This document shows, in pieces, positions 39,416-51,363 of a DNA stretch of 64,000 nt. The stretch covers positions 1 to 64,000 of the forward strand of contig CAUYUJ010020541.1 in NCBI GenBank assembly GCA_963575745.1, in the 5' to 3' direction. A program made the position numbers and the translations under genes. This DNA is from Prorocentrum cordatum (taxonomy: Eukaryota > Sar > Dinophyceae > Prorocentrales > Prorocentraceae). The notes under the pieces are model-generated. The model was not told the DNA's origin and searched no databases. It saw only the letters and a program-made list of their open reading frames with translations. Positions within the stretch are counted from its first letter, which is position 1. Every line of letters begins with the position of its first letter.

Positions 39416-41048
39416 CTGGGCGCCGGCGGTAAACCGTCAACCTTTCTTACCGCCGGGGGACTCGTAGAGCTTCCTGACTATATATTATGTCAAAAAAAGC
39501 AGAGAAAGAAAGTTTTTCAGCCCGAGCTGATAGCAGATTGATCTCAGGCGTCTAATGATATCCCACTGCTGTGCTGAACAGTTCTGTAGCTCATCTGCAG
39601 CGTGTAGACAATACCATGAGTCCGGACCTCTCGATGCAACGGACGAACGCTGCTGATGCTACTGGATTGGGTTCTGTGCGTACCAGCTCTGTAGCTCTCC
39701 TACAGCCCGAGTTCAATACAGAAAAGGGACAAAATCTGTCAAGGTGACTCGAAGAATACGAATAGTTTTGCTGACCTAGCCCGAGTAGCAAACCCAGTTC
39801 AGACCTCTGGATGCAACAGACGAACGCGCATGATGATTTCGAATCAGTTTCTGTGCGCATCAGCTCTGTAGCTCTCCTACAGCCCGAGTTACGTGCGAAA
39901 ACCGACAGCACTTCTGAAGATGACTCGAACAATACGAATAGTTTTGCTGACCTAGCTCGAGTAGAAGACCGAGTTCAGACCTCTGGATGCAACAGACAAA
40001 CGCGCCTGATTATTCTGCATCGCTTCCTGTATCTATCAGCTCTGTAGCCCCCCTAGAGCTCGAGTTCAATCCAGAAAACCGACAGTCCCTGTCGAGATGA
40101 CTCGAGCGATAGGAATAGTTTTGCGGACCTAGCTCGAGTAGGACACCGAGTTCAGACCTCTGCATGCGGTTGGTTCCTGTGATTACCAGCCCTGTAGCCC
40201 CCCTACCGTCCGAGTTAAGTGCAGAAAACTGGCAGCACCTCTCAAGATGACTCGAACAATACGAATAGTTTTGCGGACCTAGCTCGACCAGCAGACCGAG
40301 TTCAGACCTCTAGATTCAACAGACAAACGCGCCTGATGATTCTGAATCGGTTTCTGTAAGCATCAGCTCTGTAGCTGTCCTATAACTCGAGTTAAGTACA
40401 GAAAACCGACGACGCGTGTCAAGATGACCCCAAACGGCCGATCCCGCCCGTGTGCTTTTTGGCAATAGTATCTACCCGATCGACCTGAAATTAAGCCGGC
40501 GAGCGGAAATAAGATCGAATATCACGGGAAAAAATGCTAGAGATCTAACGAATGGTTGAATTTCGAAAACAAAACTGGCGCCGGCGGTGAACCGTCAACC
40601 TGGTTACCGCCGGGAACCTCGTAGAGCTCTTTGCACGCGTACGAGTGCTTATATTTAAAGCAGACAGCTTATTGGAGCATTTCTAGAAAAACGTCGAATT
40701 TTCATTTTTCGTTGCGAACTTGATGTCGGTTCCTCCTAATTTTTCGATAGTAAAACTGGCTCTAGAGAGCTCGGCCTCTGGGAAAAACAAATTTCATATG
40801 CCAATGCTCGGCGTAAAAATCTGGTTTCTCAAAATGAATGGTCAAATATTTTTCAAATACCATCAAAACCGACCCAAAGTTACCACATTGTCTCTTCTGG
40901 TCGGGTGGTCCAACTAGCTCCACCCCGCGCCGGAATTCCTCTAGCTCATCGATGCCGAAGAGCTCTACGAGGTATTTTCAACCGACCAAAAGTCAGCAGA
41001 AGGTGCGTCGAGATTTTTCTTGCCAACTAGCTCTCGAGCGCCCCAGAA
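39416..41048 (-). mobile_element. HpB element with satellite array, carrying a nested HpA
   Basis: Perfect head, then about five satellite units and the HpB core. It is interrupted at GAAAACAAAA by an HpA (40575-40974) and resumes TTTTCAACCGACC to GCGCCCCAGAA. Confidence 0.65.
40575..40974 (-). mobile_element. Complete HpA element (400 bp), clean insertion in HpB
   Basis: Head with GGTGA/TTACC (arms mismatch at one pair), tail GAGCTCTACGAGGTA. Left flank TTTCGAAAACAAAA and right flank TTTTCAACCGACC rejoin to the HpB core AACAAAA^TTTTCAACC. No duplication. Confidence 0.85.
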
Positions 41049-41591
41049 CTGGGATCGGGCGGTAAACCGTCAACCAGGTAGCCGCCGGAGCCTCGTAGAG
41101 CTCTGAAATCGCGCGGCGCTGCTCAGAGCACACGAAAAAAGCCATCTCAAGCGTGAAGAAAAAAGCTCGAAAAATACTGTTTTTTATTTTGCATCTTCGC
41201 TTTGTGGACCTAGCTCGAGTGCCAGACCGAGTTCAGACCTCGATGAAAGAAAAAAACGCGCCGGGTGATACTGGATCGACGTATATGCGAACCAGCTCTG
41301 TAGCTCTTATAAACCTTCAGTTAAGGGAAACCGACAGCACCTGTCAAGATCACTCGTACAATACGAATAGTTTCGCGGATCTAGCTCGAGTAGCAGACAG
41401 AGTTCAGACCTCTCGATGGAACAGACGAATGCGCCTGATGAATCTGAATCGATTTCTGTAAATATCAGCTCTGTAGCTCTCGGAAATCTCTAGTTAAGTA
41501 CAGACAACCGTGACTCGTGTCAAGATGACTCATAACACACTCGGTTCCAGCAAATGTTTTTAATATTGCAGCTACGGACCTGAGAATTTAA

Positions 41592-41996
41592 CTGGCGCCG
41601 GCGGTGAACCGTCAACCTGGTCACCGCCGGGAGCCTCGTAGAGCTCTCTGCACGCGCAACAGTGCTAAGCATCGAAGCAGAAGCTCCTTGGAGTATTTCT
41701 AGAAAATCTGAATCATAACGTTCTATAGTTTTGAGAGTGAAAATACAGTTGGTTCCCGGAGGTAAACTAACACTAACGCTGGCTCTAGAGAGCTGAGCTG
41801 CTCTATAAACGAAGTTTATATGCCAATGCTTGGCGTAAAAATCTGCTTGTTCAGAATAAATGGTTAAATACCTTTGAAATTTTGACAAAACCGGCCAAAA
41901 GTCACCACTTTGTCCGTTCTGATCGGGTCGGCCAACTAGCTCGTCCCCGCGCCGGAATTCCTCTAGTTCATCGATGCCGGAGAGCTCTACGAGGTA
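41592..41996 (-). mobile_element. Complete HpA element (405 bp), clean insertion in HpC
   Basis: Head CTGGCGCCGGCGGTGA...TCACCGCCGG and tail GAGCTCTACGAGGTA. Flanks GAGAATTTAA and CTGTCAGAAGCGGCC rejoin to HpC sequence GAATTTAA^CTGGCAGACGCGGC. Confidence 0.8.
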
Positions 41997-42071
41997 CTGT
42001 CAGAAGCGGCCAAACCCACTACAGGTGGGAAAACTACCGGTTCTTAAAACGAATTGTCAAATGTTGCGGGA

Positions 42072-42228
<157 letters not shown>

Positions 42229-42288
42229 CAAGTCATGACATTGACTCTTCAGGTCGGGTCTGCCAACTAGCTCCACCCTGCGCCCGAA

Positions 42289-43441
42289 CTGGGCGCCGGC
42301 GGTAAACCGTCAACCTTTCTTACCGCCGGGGGACACGTAGAGCTTCCTGACCATATATAATGTCAAAAAAATGCAGAGAACGAATAGTATTTCAGCCCGA
42401 GCGATTTCAGACCTGTCGATGCAACAGCCGAACGCCCCTGATGCTTCTGGATGGTTTTCTGTGCGTACCAGCTCGTAGCTCTCCTACAACCCGAGTTTAA
42501 TACAGAAAAGGGACAACATCTGCCAAGGTGACTTGAAGAATACGAATAGCTTTGCGGACCTAGCCCGGGTAGCAAGCCCAGTTCAGACCTCTGGATGCAA
42601 CAGACGAACGCGCGCGATGATTTCGAATCATTTTCTGCGCATCAGCTCTGTAGCTCTCCTACAGCCCGAGTTAAGTGCAGAAAACCGACAGAATCTCTCA
42701 AGATGACTCGAACAGTACGAATAGCTTCGCGAACCTAGCTCGAGTAGCAGATCGAGTTCAGACCTCTGGATGCAACAGACGAACGCGGATTATTATGCAT
42801 CGGCTTCTGTGATTTATCAGCTCTGTAGCTCCCCTAGAGCTCAAGTTTAGTACAGAGAACCGACAGTCTCTGTTGGAATAACTCGAGCGATACGAATAGT
42901 TTTGCGAACGAGTAGCAGACCGAGTTCAGACCTCTAGATGCGACAGACGGACGCGCCTGATGTCTCCGAATCGGTTCCTGCGATTACGATCCCTGTAGCC
43001 CCCCTACAGCCCGAGTTAAGTGCAGAAAACCGACAGCACCTCTCAAGATGACTCGAACAATACGAATAGTTTCGCGGACCTAGCTCGAGCAGCAGACCGA
43101 GTTCAGAGCTCTGGATTCAACAGACAAACGCGCCTCATCATTCTAAATCTGTTTCTGTAAACGTCAGCTCTGTAGCTGTCCTATAGCTCGAGTTAAATGC
43201 AAAAAACCGATTACGCCTGTCGAGATGACTCGAAACGGCCGATCCCGCCTGCCTGCTTTTTGGCAGTAAAAGATACCCGATCGAGCTGAGATCAAGACGG
43301 CGAGCGGGGGTAACATCGAAGAGCACGGGAAAGAATACAGAGCTCCAACGAATGGTTGAATTTCGAGAACAAAATTTTCAACCGACTAAAAGTCACCAAA
43401 AGGTCCGTCGAGACTTGGTAGCGTCCAAAACCCGGAGAGCG
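42289..43441 (-). mobile_element. HpB element with satellite array, tail replaced
   Basis: Perfect hairpin head, about five satellite units, HpB core ending GGTCCGTCGAGA, then a 29-base module CTTGGTAGCGTCC...GCGA (43414-43442) before the next HpA. Confidence 0.65.
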
Positions 43442-43442
43442 A
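43414..43442. repeat. 29-base shared module, copy 1
   Basis: Starts CTTGGTAGCGTCC and ends CCCGGAGAGCGA, directly after an A. An identical copy is at 59805-59833. It may be the hairpin-side end of a further, otherwise unseen element family. Confidence 0.6.
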
Positions 43443-43780
43443 CTGGCACCGGCGGTGAACCGTCAACCTGGCCACCGCCGGGAACCTCGTAGAGCTCCTT
43501 TCGCACGTGAGAGTGCTCAGAATCGAAAGAGAGAGTTTTTCGAGGCATTTCTCAAAAAAAGATAATATTCATTTTTTTCATGTCGACATGATGATGGTTC
43601 CCCCAAATGTTTTGATAGCAAAAGTGCGCCTACTAAGCTCATATTAAGACTCAGAGGCCCTCATAGTCTTCCACAGGTGCGAAAAATCTGCTTTCTCAAA
43701 ACCAACGGTTCAACATCTTTCAAATCTTAGCAAAACCGACCAAAAGTTAACACATTGTCCGTTCTGGTCGGGTCGGCCAA
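43442..43780 (-). mobile_element. HpA-like element, tail missing
   Basis: Head CTGGCACCGGCGGTGA...CCACCGCCGG, body with HpC-like landmarks (CAAATGTTTTGATAGCAAAA), ends GGTCGGCCAA. Confidence 0.6.
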
Positions 43781-43969
43781 CTGGGAACCGGCGGTAAACC
43801 GTCAACCTGGTTACCGCCAGGAACCTCGTGGAGCTCTCTTCCTGCACGGCGATGGAGGAGCTCCTGGCGGGCACCACCACCGTCCGGCTTCTAATCTAAA
43901 ACCTTCTAGCTCTCAGAGAGCTCTCCGGGAATTTTTCTTGCCAACTAGCTCTCCAGCGCCCCGGAATTA
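43781..43969 (-). mobile_element. HpD head joined to an unrelated segment
   Basis: Head CTGGGAACCGGCGGTAA...TTACCGCCAG, then at 43850-43936 sequence unlike the Hp bodies, with GCGGGCACCACCACCG and TAGCTCTCAGAGAGCTCTC. A related copy is at 56177-56241. HpB tail follows. Confidence 0.55.
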
Positions 43970-45250
43970 CTGGGCGCCGGCGGTAAACCGTCAACCTTTC
44001 TTACCGCCGGGGGACTCGTAGAGCTTCCTGACCATATATCATGTCCAAAAAATAGCAGAGAACGAATAGTTGTTCAGCCCTTGCTGATAGCAGATTGATC
44101 TCAGGCGTCTGGTGATATCCCCTTGCTGTGCTGAACAATTCTATAACTCATCTGCAGCATGTTGAAAATACCATTAGGGAGAAAGTAGCAGAGCACGAAT
44201 CCGTGTTTCGCGTCTGCGTTCACAACAGACCCAAACCAAGCGTATAGATGCTTCACGCCTCACGATTTCCTTCTGATTTTCCGGCCGCTCGGGTTCAGTG
44301 AAGAAATTCACCATCGTTTGACAAAAAAATGTCGCTCGAATACAAATAATTTTGTGAACCTAGCTCGGGTAGCAGACCGAGTTCAGACCTCTCGATGCAA
44401 CAGACGAACGCTCCTGATGCTTCTGGATCGGTTTATGCGCGTACTCTGTAGCTCTCGTACAGCCCGAATTCAATACAGAAAATGGACAACATCTGTCACG
44501 ATGACTCAAAGAATACGAATAGTTTTGCGGACCTAGCCCGAGTAGCAACCCCAGTGCAGACCCCTGGATGCAACAGACGAACGCGCATGATGGTTCCGAA
44601 TCAGTTTCTATGCGCATCAGCTCTGTAGCTCTCCTACAGCCCGAGTTACGTGCGAAAACCGACAGCACCTCTCAAGATGACTCGAACAATACGAATAGTT
44701 TCGCGGACGTAGCTCGAGCAGCAGACCGAGTTCAGACCTCTGGATGCAACAGACAAACGTGCCTGATTATTTGGTACCCGTTTCTGTGCGCATCGGCTCT
44801 GTAGCTCCCCTAGAGTTCGAGTTAAGTACAGAAAATCGACAGTTCTTGTCAAGATGACTCCAGCAATACAAATAGTTTTGCGAACCTAGCTCGAGTACCA
44901 GACCGAGTTCAGACCTCTGAATGCACAGGCGGACGCGCCTGATGTCTCCGAATCGATTCCTGTGATTACCAGCCCTGTAGCCCCCTACAGCCCGAGTTAA
45001 GTGCAGAAAACCGACAGCACCTCTCAAGATGACTCGAACAATACGAACAGCTTCGCGGACCTAGCTCCGGCAGCAGACCGAGTTCAGAGCTCTGGATTCA
45101 ACAGACGAACGCGCCTGACGATTCTAAATCGGTTTCTGTAAGTATCAGCTCTGTAGCTGTCCTACAGCTCGAGTTAAGCACAAAAAACCGTCAACGCCTG
45201 TCAAGATGACTCGAAACAGCCGATCCCGCCGGGATGCTTTTTGGCAGTAA
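43970..45250 (-). mobile_element. HpB element with satellite array, host of a composite insert
   Basis: Perfect head, satellite units, HpB core start (GGATGCTTTTTGGCAGTAA). It is interrupted at 45250 by an HpD-HpA composite and resumes TATCTACCCGATCGAGC at 46009. Confidence 0.65.
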
Positions 45251-45608
45251 CTGGCGCCGGCGGTAAACCGTCAACCAGGTTACCGCCGGGGCCCTCGTAG
45301 AGCTCTTTTCTCGCGCGGCGCTCCTCGGTACACATGAAGGAAGAGTCTGCAGCAAGACCCAAAAAACTTGAAAAATGACGATTTATGTTTTTATCCAAAG
45401 ACGGTTCCCCCAAGTGTTTTTAATAATACTGCACCTACGGACCTGAGAATTTGACTGGCAGGCGCGGCATAACCCCCTACAGGTGCGAAAAATCTGTTTT
45501 CTCAAAATGAATGGTCAAATATCTTTCAAATCTTTGCAAAACCGACCAAAAGTTAACACTTTGTCTCTTCTGGTCGGGTCGACCAACTAGCTCCACCCCG
45601 CGCCGGAA
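45251..45608 (-). mobile_element. HpD part of a two-headed composite
   Basis: Head CTGGCGCCGGCGGTAA...TTACCGCCGG, HpD body, ends GCGCCGGAA where an HpA head follows. The HpD tail is not found after that HpA. Confidence 0.65.
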
Positions 45609-46008
45609 CTGGCGCCGGCAGTAAACCGTCAACCTGATCACCGCCGGGAACCTCGTAGAGCTCCTTGCACGCCTCAGGCTGCTCAGAATCGAAGCAGAGA
45701 GTTCCATAGAAGATTTTCTCGAAATTCATATTTTTGTATTTGTTGATATCCATATGCGGTCGGTTCCCGGAGTTCAACCGATAGTAAAACTGCATGCAGA
45801 GAGCTGAGCTGCTCTGGAAACGAAATTTATCTGCCAATGCGACGCGCAAAAATCTCCTTCTCCAAAACAAAAGGTCAAATATCTTTCAAATCTTGACAAA
45901 ACCGGCCAACAGTCACGACTTTGTCCGTTCTGGTCGGATCGGCCAACTAGCTCCACCCCGCGCCGGAATTCCTCTAGCTCATCGATGACGAAGAGCTCTA
46001 CGAGGTAT
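45609..46008 (-). mobile_element. HpA part of a two-headed composite, with shared tail
   Basis: Head CTGGCGCCGGCAGTAA...TCACCGCCGG, HpA body, tail GAGCTCTACGAGGTA. Together with the HpD at 45251 it forms one insertion in the HpB core (GGCAGTAA^TATCTACCC): two hairpin ends, one tail. Confidence 0.7.
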
Positions 46009-46187
46009 ATCTACCCGATCGAGCTGAGATCAAGACGACGAGCGGGAATAAGATCGAATATCATGGGGAAAAATACTAAAGCTCAAACGAATGGTTGAAT
46101 TTCGAGAACAAAATTTTCAACCGACCAAAAGTCATCAATAGGTCCGTCGAGATTATTCTTGCCAACTAGCTCTCCAGCGCCCACGAA

Positions 46188-46922
46188 CTGGCGCCGGCGG
46201 TGAACCGTCAACCTGGTCACCGCCGGGACCCTCGTAGAGCTCCTTACACTGGTTAGAGTGCTTAGAATCGACGTAGAATCATAAAATCAAGATTCTCCAA
46301 AAATCTTGATTTTTGACTTTTTCGATGTTTATATTGGCTCGCTTCACGGAAGTCAACTCTTGATAAAATACATCGGGAGAGCTCAGCTGCTGTCAGAGAG
46401 AAGTTTATATGCCAGTGCTCGGCGTAAAAATCTGCTTTCTCAAAATGAATGGTCAAATATCTTTCAAAGCTCAGCAAAACCGACCGAAAGTTAACACATT
46501 GTCCGCCCGGGCCGGGTCGACCAACTGGCGCCGGCGGTGAACCGTCAACCTGGGCACCGCCGGGAACCTCGTAGAGCTCCTTGCAGGCACGAAAGTGCTC
46601 AGAATCGGAGCCGACAGCTTATCGGGGCCTTTCTCAAAAAAACGTCAACTTTCCATTTTTCGACGTCACTCTGAGGTCGGTTCCCGCTAATTTTCAGATA
46701 GTAAAACTCTATCTAGAGCTGAGCTGCTTTCAGAACGAAGTTCAGATACTAATGCTACGCGCAAAAATCTGCTTTCTTAAAATAAACGGCCAAATATCTT
46801 TTAAATATTCGCAAAACCACCCAAAAGTTGTCACTTTGTCCTTTCTGGTCGGGTCAACCAACTAGCTCCACCCCGCGCCGGAATTCTTCTTGCCCATCGA
46901 TGACGAAGAGCTCTACGAGGTA
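46188..46922 (-). mobile_element. Two-headed HpA composite, copy 1
   Basis: Heads at 46188 and 46525, single tail ending 46922 (GAGCTCTACGAGGTA). The first HpA stops at GGTCGACCAA, exactly where the second head begins. Confidence 0.7.
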
Positions 46923-47102
46923 TATCTACCCGATCGAGCTGAGATCAAGACGACGAGCGGGACTAAGATCGAATATCATGGGGAAAAATACTAGAGCTCA
47001 AACGAATGGTTGAATTTCGAGAACAAAATTTTCAACCGACCACAAGTCATCAAAAGGTCCGTCGAGATTATTCTTGCCAACTAGCTCTCCAGCGCCCTGG
47101 AA

Positions 47103-47818
47103 CTGGCGCCCGCGGTGAACCGTCAACCTGTTCGCCGCCGGGACCCTCGTAGAGCTCCTTACACTGGTTAGAGTGCTTAGAATCGACGTAGAATCATAAG
47201 ATAAAGATTCTCCAAAAATCTTGATTTTCGATTTGTTCGATGTTTGTATTGGCTCGCTACCCGGAAGTCAACTCTTGATGAAATACATGAGGAGAGCTCA
47301 GCTGCTGTCAGAGAGAAGCTTATATACCGCTCGGCGTAAAAATCTGCTTTCTCAAAATGAATGGTCAAATATCTTTCAAATCTCAGCAAAACCGACCGAA
47401 AGTTAACACATTGTCCGCCCGGGCCGGGTCGACCACCTGGCGCCGGCGGTGAACCGTCAACCTGGGCACCGCCGGGAACCTCGTAGAGCTCCTTGCAGGC
47501 ACGAAAGTGCTCAGAATCGGAGCAGACAGCTTCTCGGGGCCTTTCTCAAAAAAACGTCAACTTTCCATTTTTCGACGTCACTCTGAGGTCGGTTCCCGCT
47601 AATTTTCAGATCGTAAAACTCTATATAGAGCTGAGCTGCTTTCAGAATCAAGTTCTAAAATCTGCTTCCTCAAAATGAATGGTCAAATATCTTTTAAATA
47701 TTCGCAAAACCACCCAAAAGCTGTCACTTTGTCCTTTCTGGTCGGGTCGACCAACTAGCTCCACCCGGCGTCGGAATTTCTCTAGCTCATCGATGACGAA
47801 GAGCTCTACGAGGTATAT
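47103..47818 (-). mobile_element. Two-headed HpA composite, copy 2
   Basis: Heads at 47103 (GGCGCCCGCGGTGA, arms damaged) and 47437, one tail ending 47818. Same layout as 46188-46922. Confidence 0.7.
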
Positions 47819-47995
47819 CTACCCGATCGAGCTGAGATCAAGACGACGAGCGGGAATAAGATCGAATATCACGGGAAAAAAAACTAGAGCTCAAACGAAT
47901 GGTTGAATTTCGAGAACAAAATTTTCAAGCGACCAAAAGTCATCAAAAGGTCCGTCGAGATTTTTCTGGGCAACTAGCCCTCCAGCGCCCCAGTA

Positions 47996-48435
47996 CTGGC
48001 GCCGGCGGTGAACCGTCAACCTGGTCACCGCCGGGAACCTCGTAGAGCTCCTTACACTGGTTAGAGTGCTTAGAATCGACGTAGAATCATAAAATCAAGA
48101 TTCTCCGAAAATCTTGATTTTCGATTTTTTCGATGTTTATATTGGCTCGCTTCCCGAAAATCAACTCTTGATAAAATACATCAGGAGAGCTCAGCTGCCG
48201 TCAGAGAGAAGTTTATATGCCAATGCTCGGCGTAAAAATCTGCTTTCTGAAAACGAATGATCAAATATCTTTCAAATCTCAGCAAAACCGACCGAAAGTT
48301 AACACATTGTCCGCCCGGGCCGGGTCGTCTTAAGGCCGGGTCGGCCAACTAGCTCCACCCCGCACCGGAATTCCTCTAGCTCATCGATGCCGAAGCTCTA
48401 CGAGGTCCATTGTCTGTCGGGGCCGGGTCGGCTAA
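47996..48435 (-). mobile_element. HpA element and tail scraps
   Basis: Head CTGGCGCCGGCGGTGA...TCACCGCCGG. The body matches 46188. A slightly deleted tail (CCGAAGCTCTACGAGGT) is followed by a short repeated TGTCTGTCGGGGCCGGGTCGG stretch. Confidence 0.6.
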
Positions 48436-48747
48436 CTGGCGCCGGCGGCGAACTGTCAATCTGGTCACCGCCGGGAACCTCGTAGAGCTTTTCTAGGAAC
48501 ACGTCAAATTGAAATTTTTTCGGAGCCAATATGAAGTCAGTTCCTGGAAGTCAAGTGGTACTTTAACTGGCTCTAGAGAGCTGAGCTACTGAGGGAACAA
48601 GAATACAAAGCTAATTCTCGGCGTAAAAAATCTGCTTTCTCAAAATGAATTATCAAATGTCATTCAAATCTTAACAAAACCGACCCAAAGTTATCACATT
48701 GTCCTTTCTAATCGGGTCGGCCAAACTAGCTCCACCCCGCGCCGGAA
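48436..48747 (-). mobile_element. HpA element, degenerate head, tail missing
   Basis: Head CTGGCGCCGGCGGCGAACTG with right arm TCACCGCCGG; a deletion removes part of the early body. Ends GCGCCGGAA. Confidence 0.55.
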
Positions 48748-49136
48748 CTGGGAACCGGCGGTAAACCGTCAACCAGGTTACCGCCGGGGCCCTCGTAGAG
48801 CTCTTTTCTCACACGACGCTCCTCAATGGACAAAGCATCCAGCAAGACCTGAAAAACTCAAAAAATCACGTTTTTATGTTGTTATCGAAAGTCGGTTCCG
48901 CCAAGTGTTTGATAGTAATACTGCAGCTACGGCCCTGAGAATTTGACTGGCAGACGTAGCATAACCCACTACAGGTGCCAAAAATATGTTTTCTCAGAAT
49001 GTATTGTCAAATATCGTTCAAATCTTAGCAAAACCGACCAAAAGTTGACGCTTCGTCCTTTGGTCGGATCGGCCACTTAGCTCCACCCCGCGCCCGACTC
49101 CTCTAGCTCATCAATGCCCAAGAGCTCTACGAGGTA
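48748..49136 (-). mobile_element. HpD element (389 bp), both ends present
   Basis: Perfect head CTGGGAACCGGCGGTAA...TTACCGCCGG and tail GAGCTCTACGAGGTA. The right flank GAATCGGATGATG does not match an Hp family, so the empty site cannot be rebuilt. Confidence 0.65.
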
Positions 49137-50300
49137 GAATCGGATGATGTATCTTGCTTCAAGCTGTTGTCAAATGCACGAGACCATAATCATTTTAGCA
49201 AAACTCCGGACAGCCAACGGTTCCTCCACGTTTTTGGACAGTAATATGAGTAGCAGAGTACGAATCCGTTTCTCGCGTCTGCGTTCACAACAGACTCAAA
49301 CCAAGCGTCTAGATGCTTCACGCCTCACGATTTTCTTCTAAGCTTTCGGCCGCTCGAGTTCAGTGAAGAAAGTCACCATCATTTGGAAAAAAATTAGTCG
49401 AATACGAATAATTTTGTGAATCTAGCTCGGATGGCAGACCAAGTTCAGACCTCTCGATGCAACAGACAGGCGCTCCTAATGCTTCTGGATCGTTTTCTGT
49501 GCGCACTAGCTCTGTAGCTCTCCTACAGCCCGAGTTACGTGCGAAAACCGACAGCACCTCTCAAGATGACTCGAATAATACGAATAGTTTCGCAGACCTA
49601 GCTCGAGTAGCAGACCCATTTCAGGCCTCTGGATGCAGCAGACCAACGCGCCTGATCAGTCTGCATCAGTTTCTGTGCGTATCAGCTCTGTAGCTACCCT
49701 AGAGCTCGAGTAAAGTACAGAAATCCGACAGTCTTTATCGAAATGAATCGAGTGATAAAAATGGTTTTGCGGACCTAGCTCGAGTAGCGGAGCGAGTTCA
49801 GACCTCCGCATGCGACAGGCGGACGCACCTGATGTCAACGAATCAGTTTCTGTGATTACCATCCCTGAGCCCCCCAACAGCCCGAGTTAAGAACAGAAAA
49901 CCGACAGCACCTCTCAAGATGACTCGAACGATACGAATAGTTTCGCGGAGCTAGCTCGGGCAGCAGACCGAGTTCACACCTCTGGATTCTGCAGACAAAC
50001 GCGCCTGATGATTCTGAATCGGTTTCTGTAAGTATCAGCTCTGTATCTTTTCTATAGCTCGAGTTGTCTTGAGAAAACCGTCACCGCGTGTCAAGATGAC
50101 CCGAAACGGCAGATCCCGCCGCAGTGCTTTCTGACAGTAATATCTACCCGACCGACCTGAGATCAAGACGGCGAGCGGGAATAAGATCGAACATCACGGG
50201 AAAAAATACCAGAGCTCAAACGAATTGCTGAATTCCGAAAACAAAATTTTCTCAACCGACCAAAAGTCAGTAAAAGGTCCGTCGAGATTTTTCTTGCCAA
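49137..50300 (-). mobile_element. HpB satellite body without head
   Basis: A 110-bp stretch (49137-49250) unlike other modules, then HpB body and about four satellite units and HpB core to CTTGCCAA. Confidence 0.5.
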
Positions 50301-51363
50301 CTGGGCGCCGGCGGTAAACCGTCAACCTTTCTTACCGCTGGGGGACCCGTAGAGATTCCTGACAATATATAATGTCGAAAAACTTGCAGAGAACGAATAG
50401 TTTTTCAGCCCAAGCGATTTCAGACCTCTCGATGCAACAGCCGAACGCCCCCGATGCTTCTGGATAATCTTCTGTACGAGCTCTGTAGCTCTCCTACAGC
50501 CCAAGTTACGTGCGTAAATCGACAGCACCTCTCAAGATGACTCGAACAACACGAATAGTTTGGCAAAACAAGCTCGAGTATCAGACCGAGTTCAGACCTC
50601 AGGCGGACGCGTCTCATGTCTCCGAATCGATTCCTGTGATTACCAGCCCTGCAGCCCCCCTACAGCCCGAGTTAAGTGCAGAAAACCGACAGCACCTCTC
50701 AGGATGACTCGAACAATACGAATAGTTTCGTGGACCTAGTTCGGGCAGCAGACCGAGTTCCGAGCTCTGGATTCGACAGGCGGACGCGCCTGATGTCTCC
50801 AAATCGATTCCTGTGACTACCAGCACTGTAGCCCCCCTACAGCCCGAGTTAAGTACAGGAAACCAAGAGCACCCCTCAAGATGACTCGAACAATACGAAT
50901 AGTTTCGCGATTCTAGATCGGGCAACAGACCGAGTTCAGAGCTCTGGATTCAACAGACGAACGCGAGTGATGATTCTGAATCAGTTTCTGTAAGTATCAG
51001 CTCTGTAGTTGTCATATAGCTCGAGTTAAGTACAGAAAACCGAGAGCGCCTGTCAAGATGACTCGAATAATACGAATAGGTTTGCGGACCTAGCTCGGCT
51101 AGCAGACCGAGTTCAGACCTCTGGATGCAACAGACGAACGCGCCTGATCATTTTGAATCGATAAAGTGTGCTTACCAGCTCTGTAGCTGTCCTGTATCTC
51201 GAGTTAAGTCCAATATACCGAGAGCGCGTATCAAGATCACTCGAAACGGCCGATCCCGCCACGAGAAAAAATACCAGAGCTCAAACGAATTGAGGAATTT
51301 CGAGAACAAATTTTTCAACCGACCAAAACTCACCAAAAGGTCCGTCGAGATTTTTCTTGCCAA
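50301..51363 (-). mobile_element. HpB element with satellite array, tail missing
   Basis: Head GGGCGCCGGCGGTAA with right arm TTACCGCTGG (one mismatch). Five satellite units and a shortened HpB core. Confidence 0.6.

Larger units (their letters stand above)
46009..48406 (-). repeat. Higher-order tandem repeat, ~0.9 kb period
   Basis: Units start at 46009, 46923 and 47819 with TATCTACCCGATCGAGC. Each has HpB core, an HpA with CTTACACTGGTTAGAGTGC, and (first two units) a second HpA with CTTGCAGGCACGAAAGTGC and a tail. The third unit decays after about 48330. Units are nearly identical, so the amplification is recent. Confidence 0.85.
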
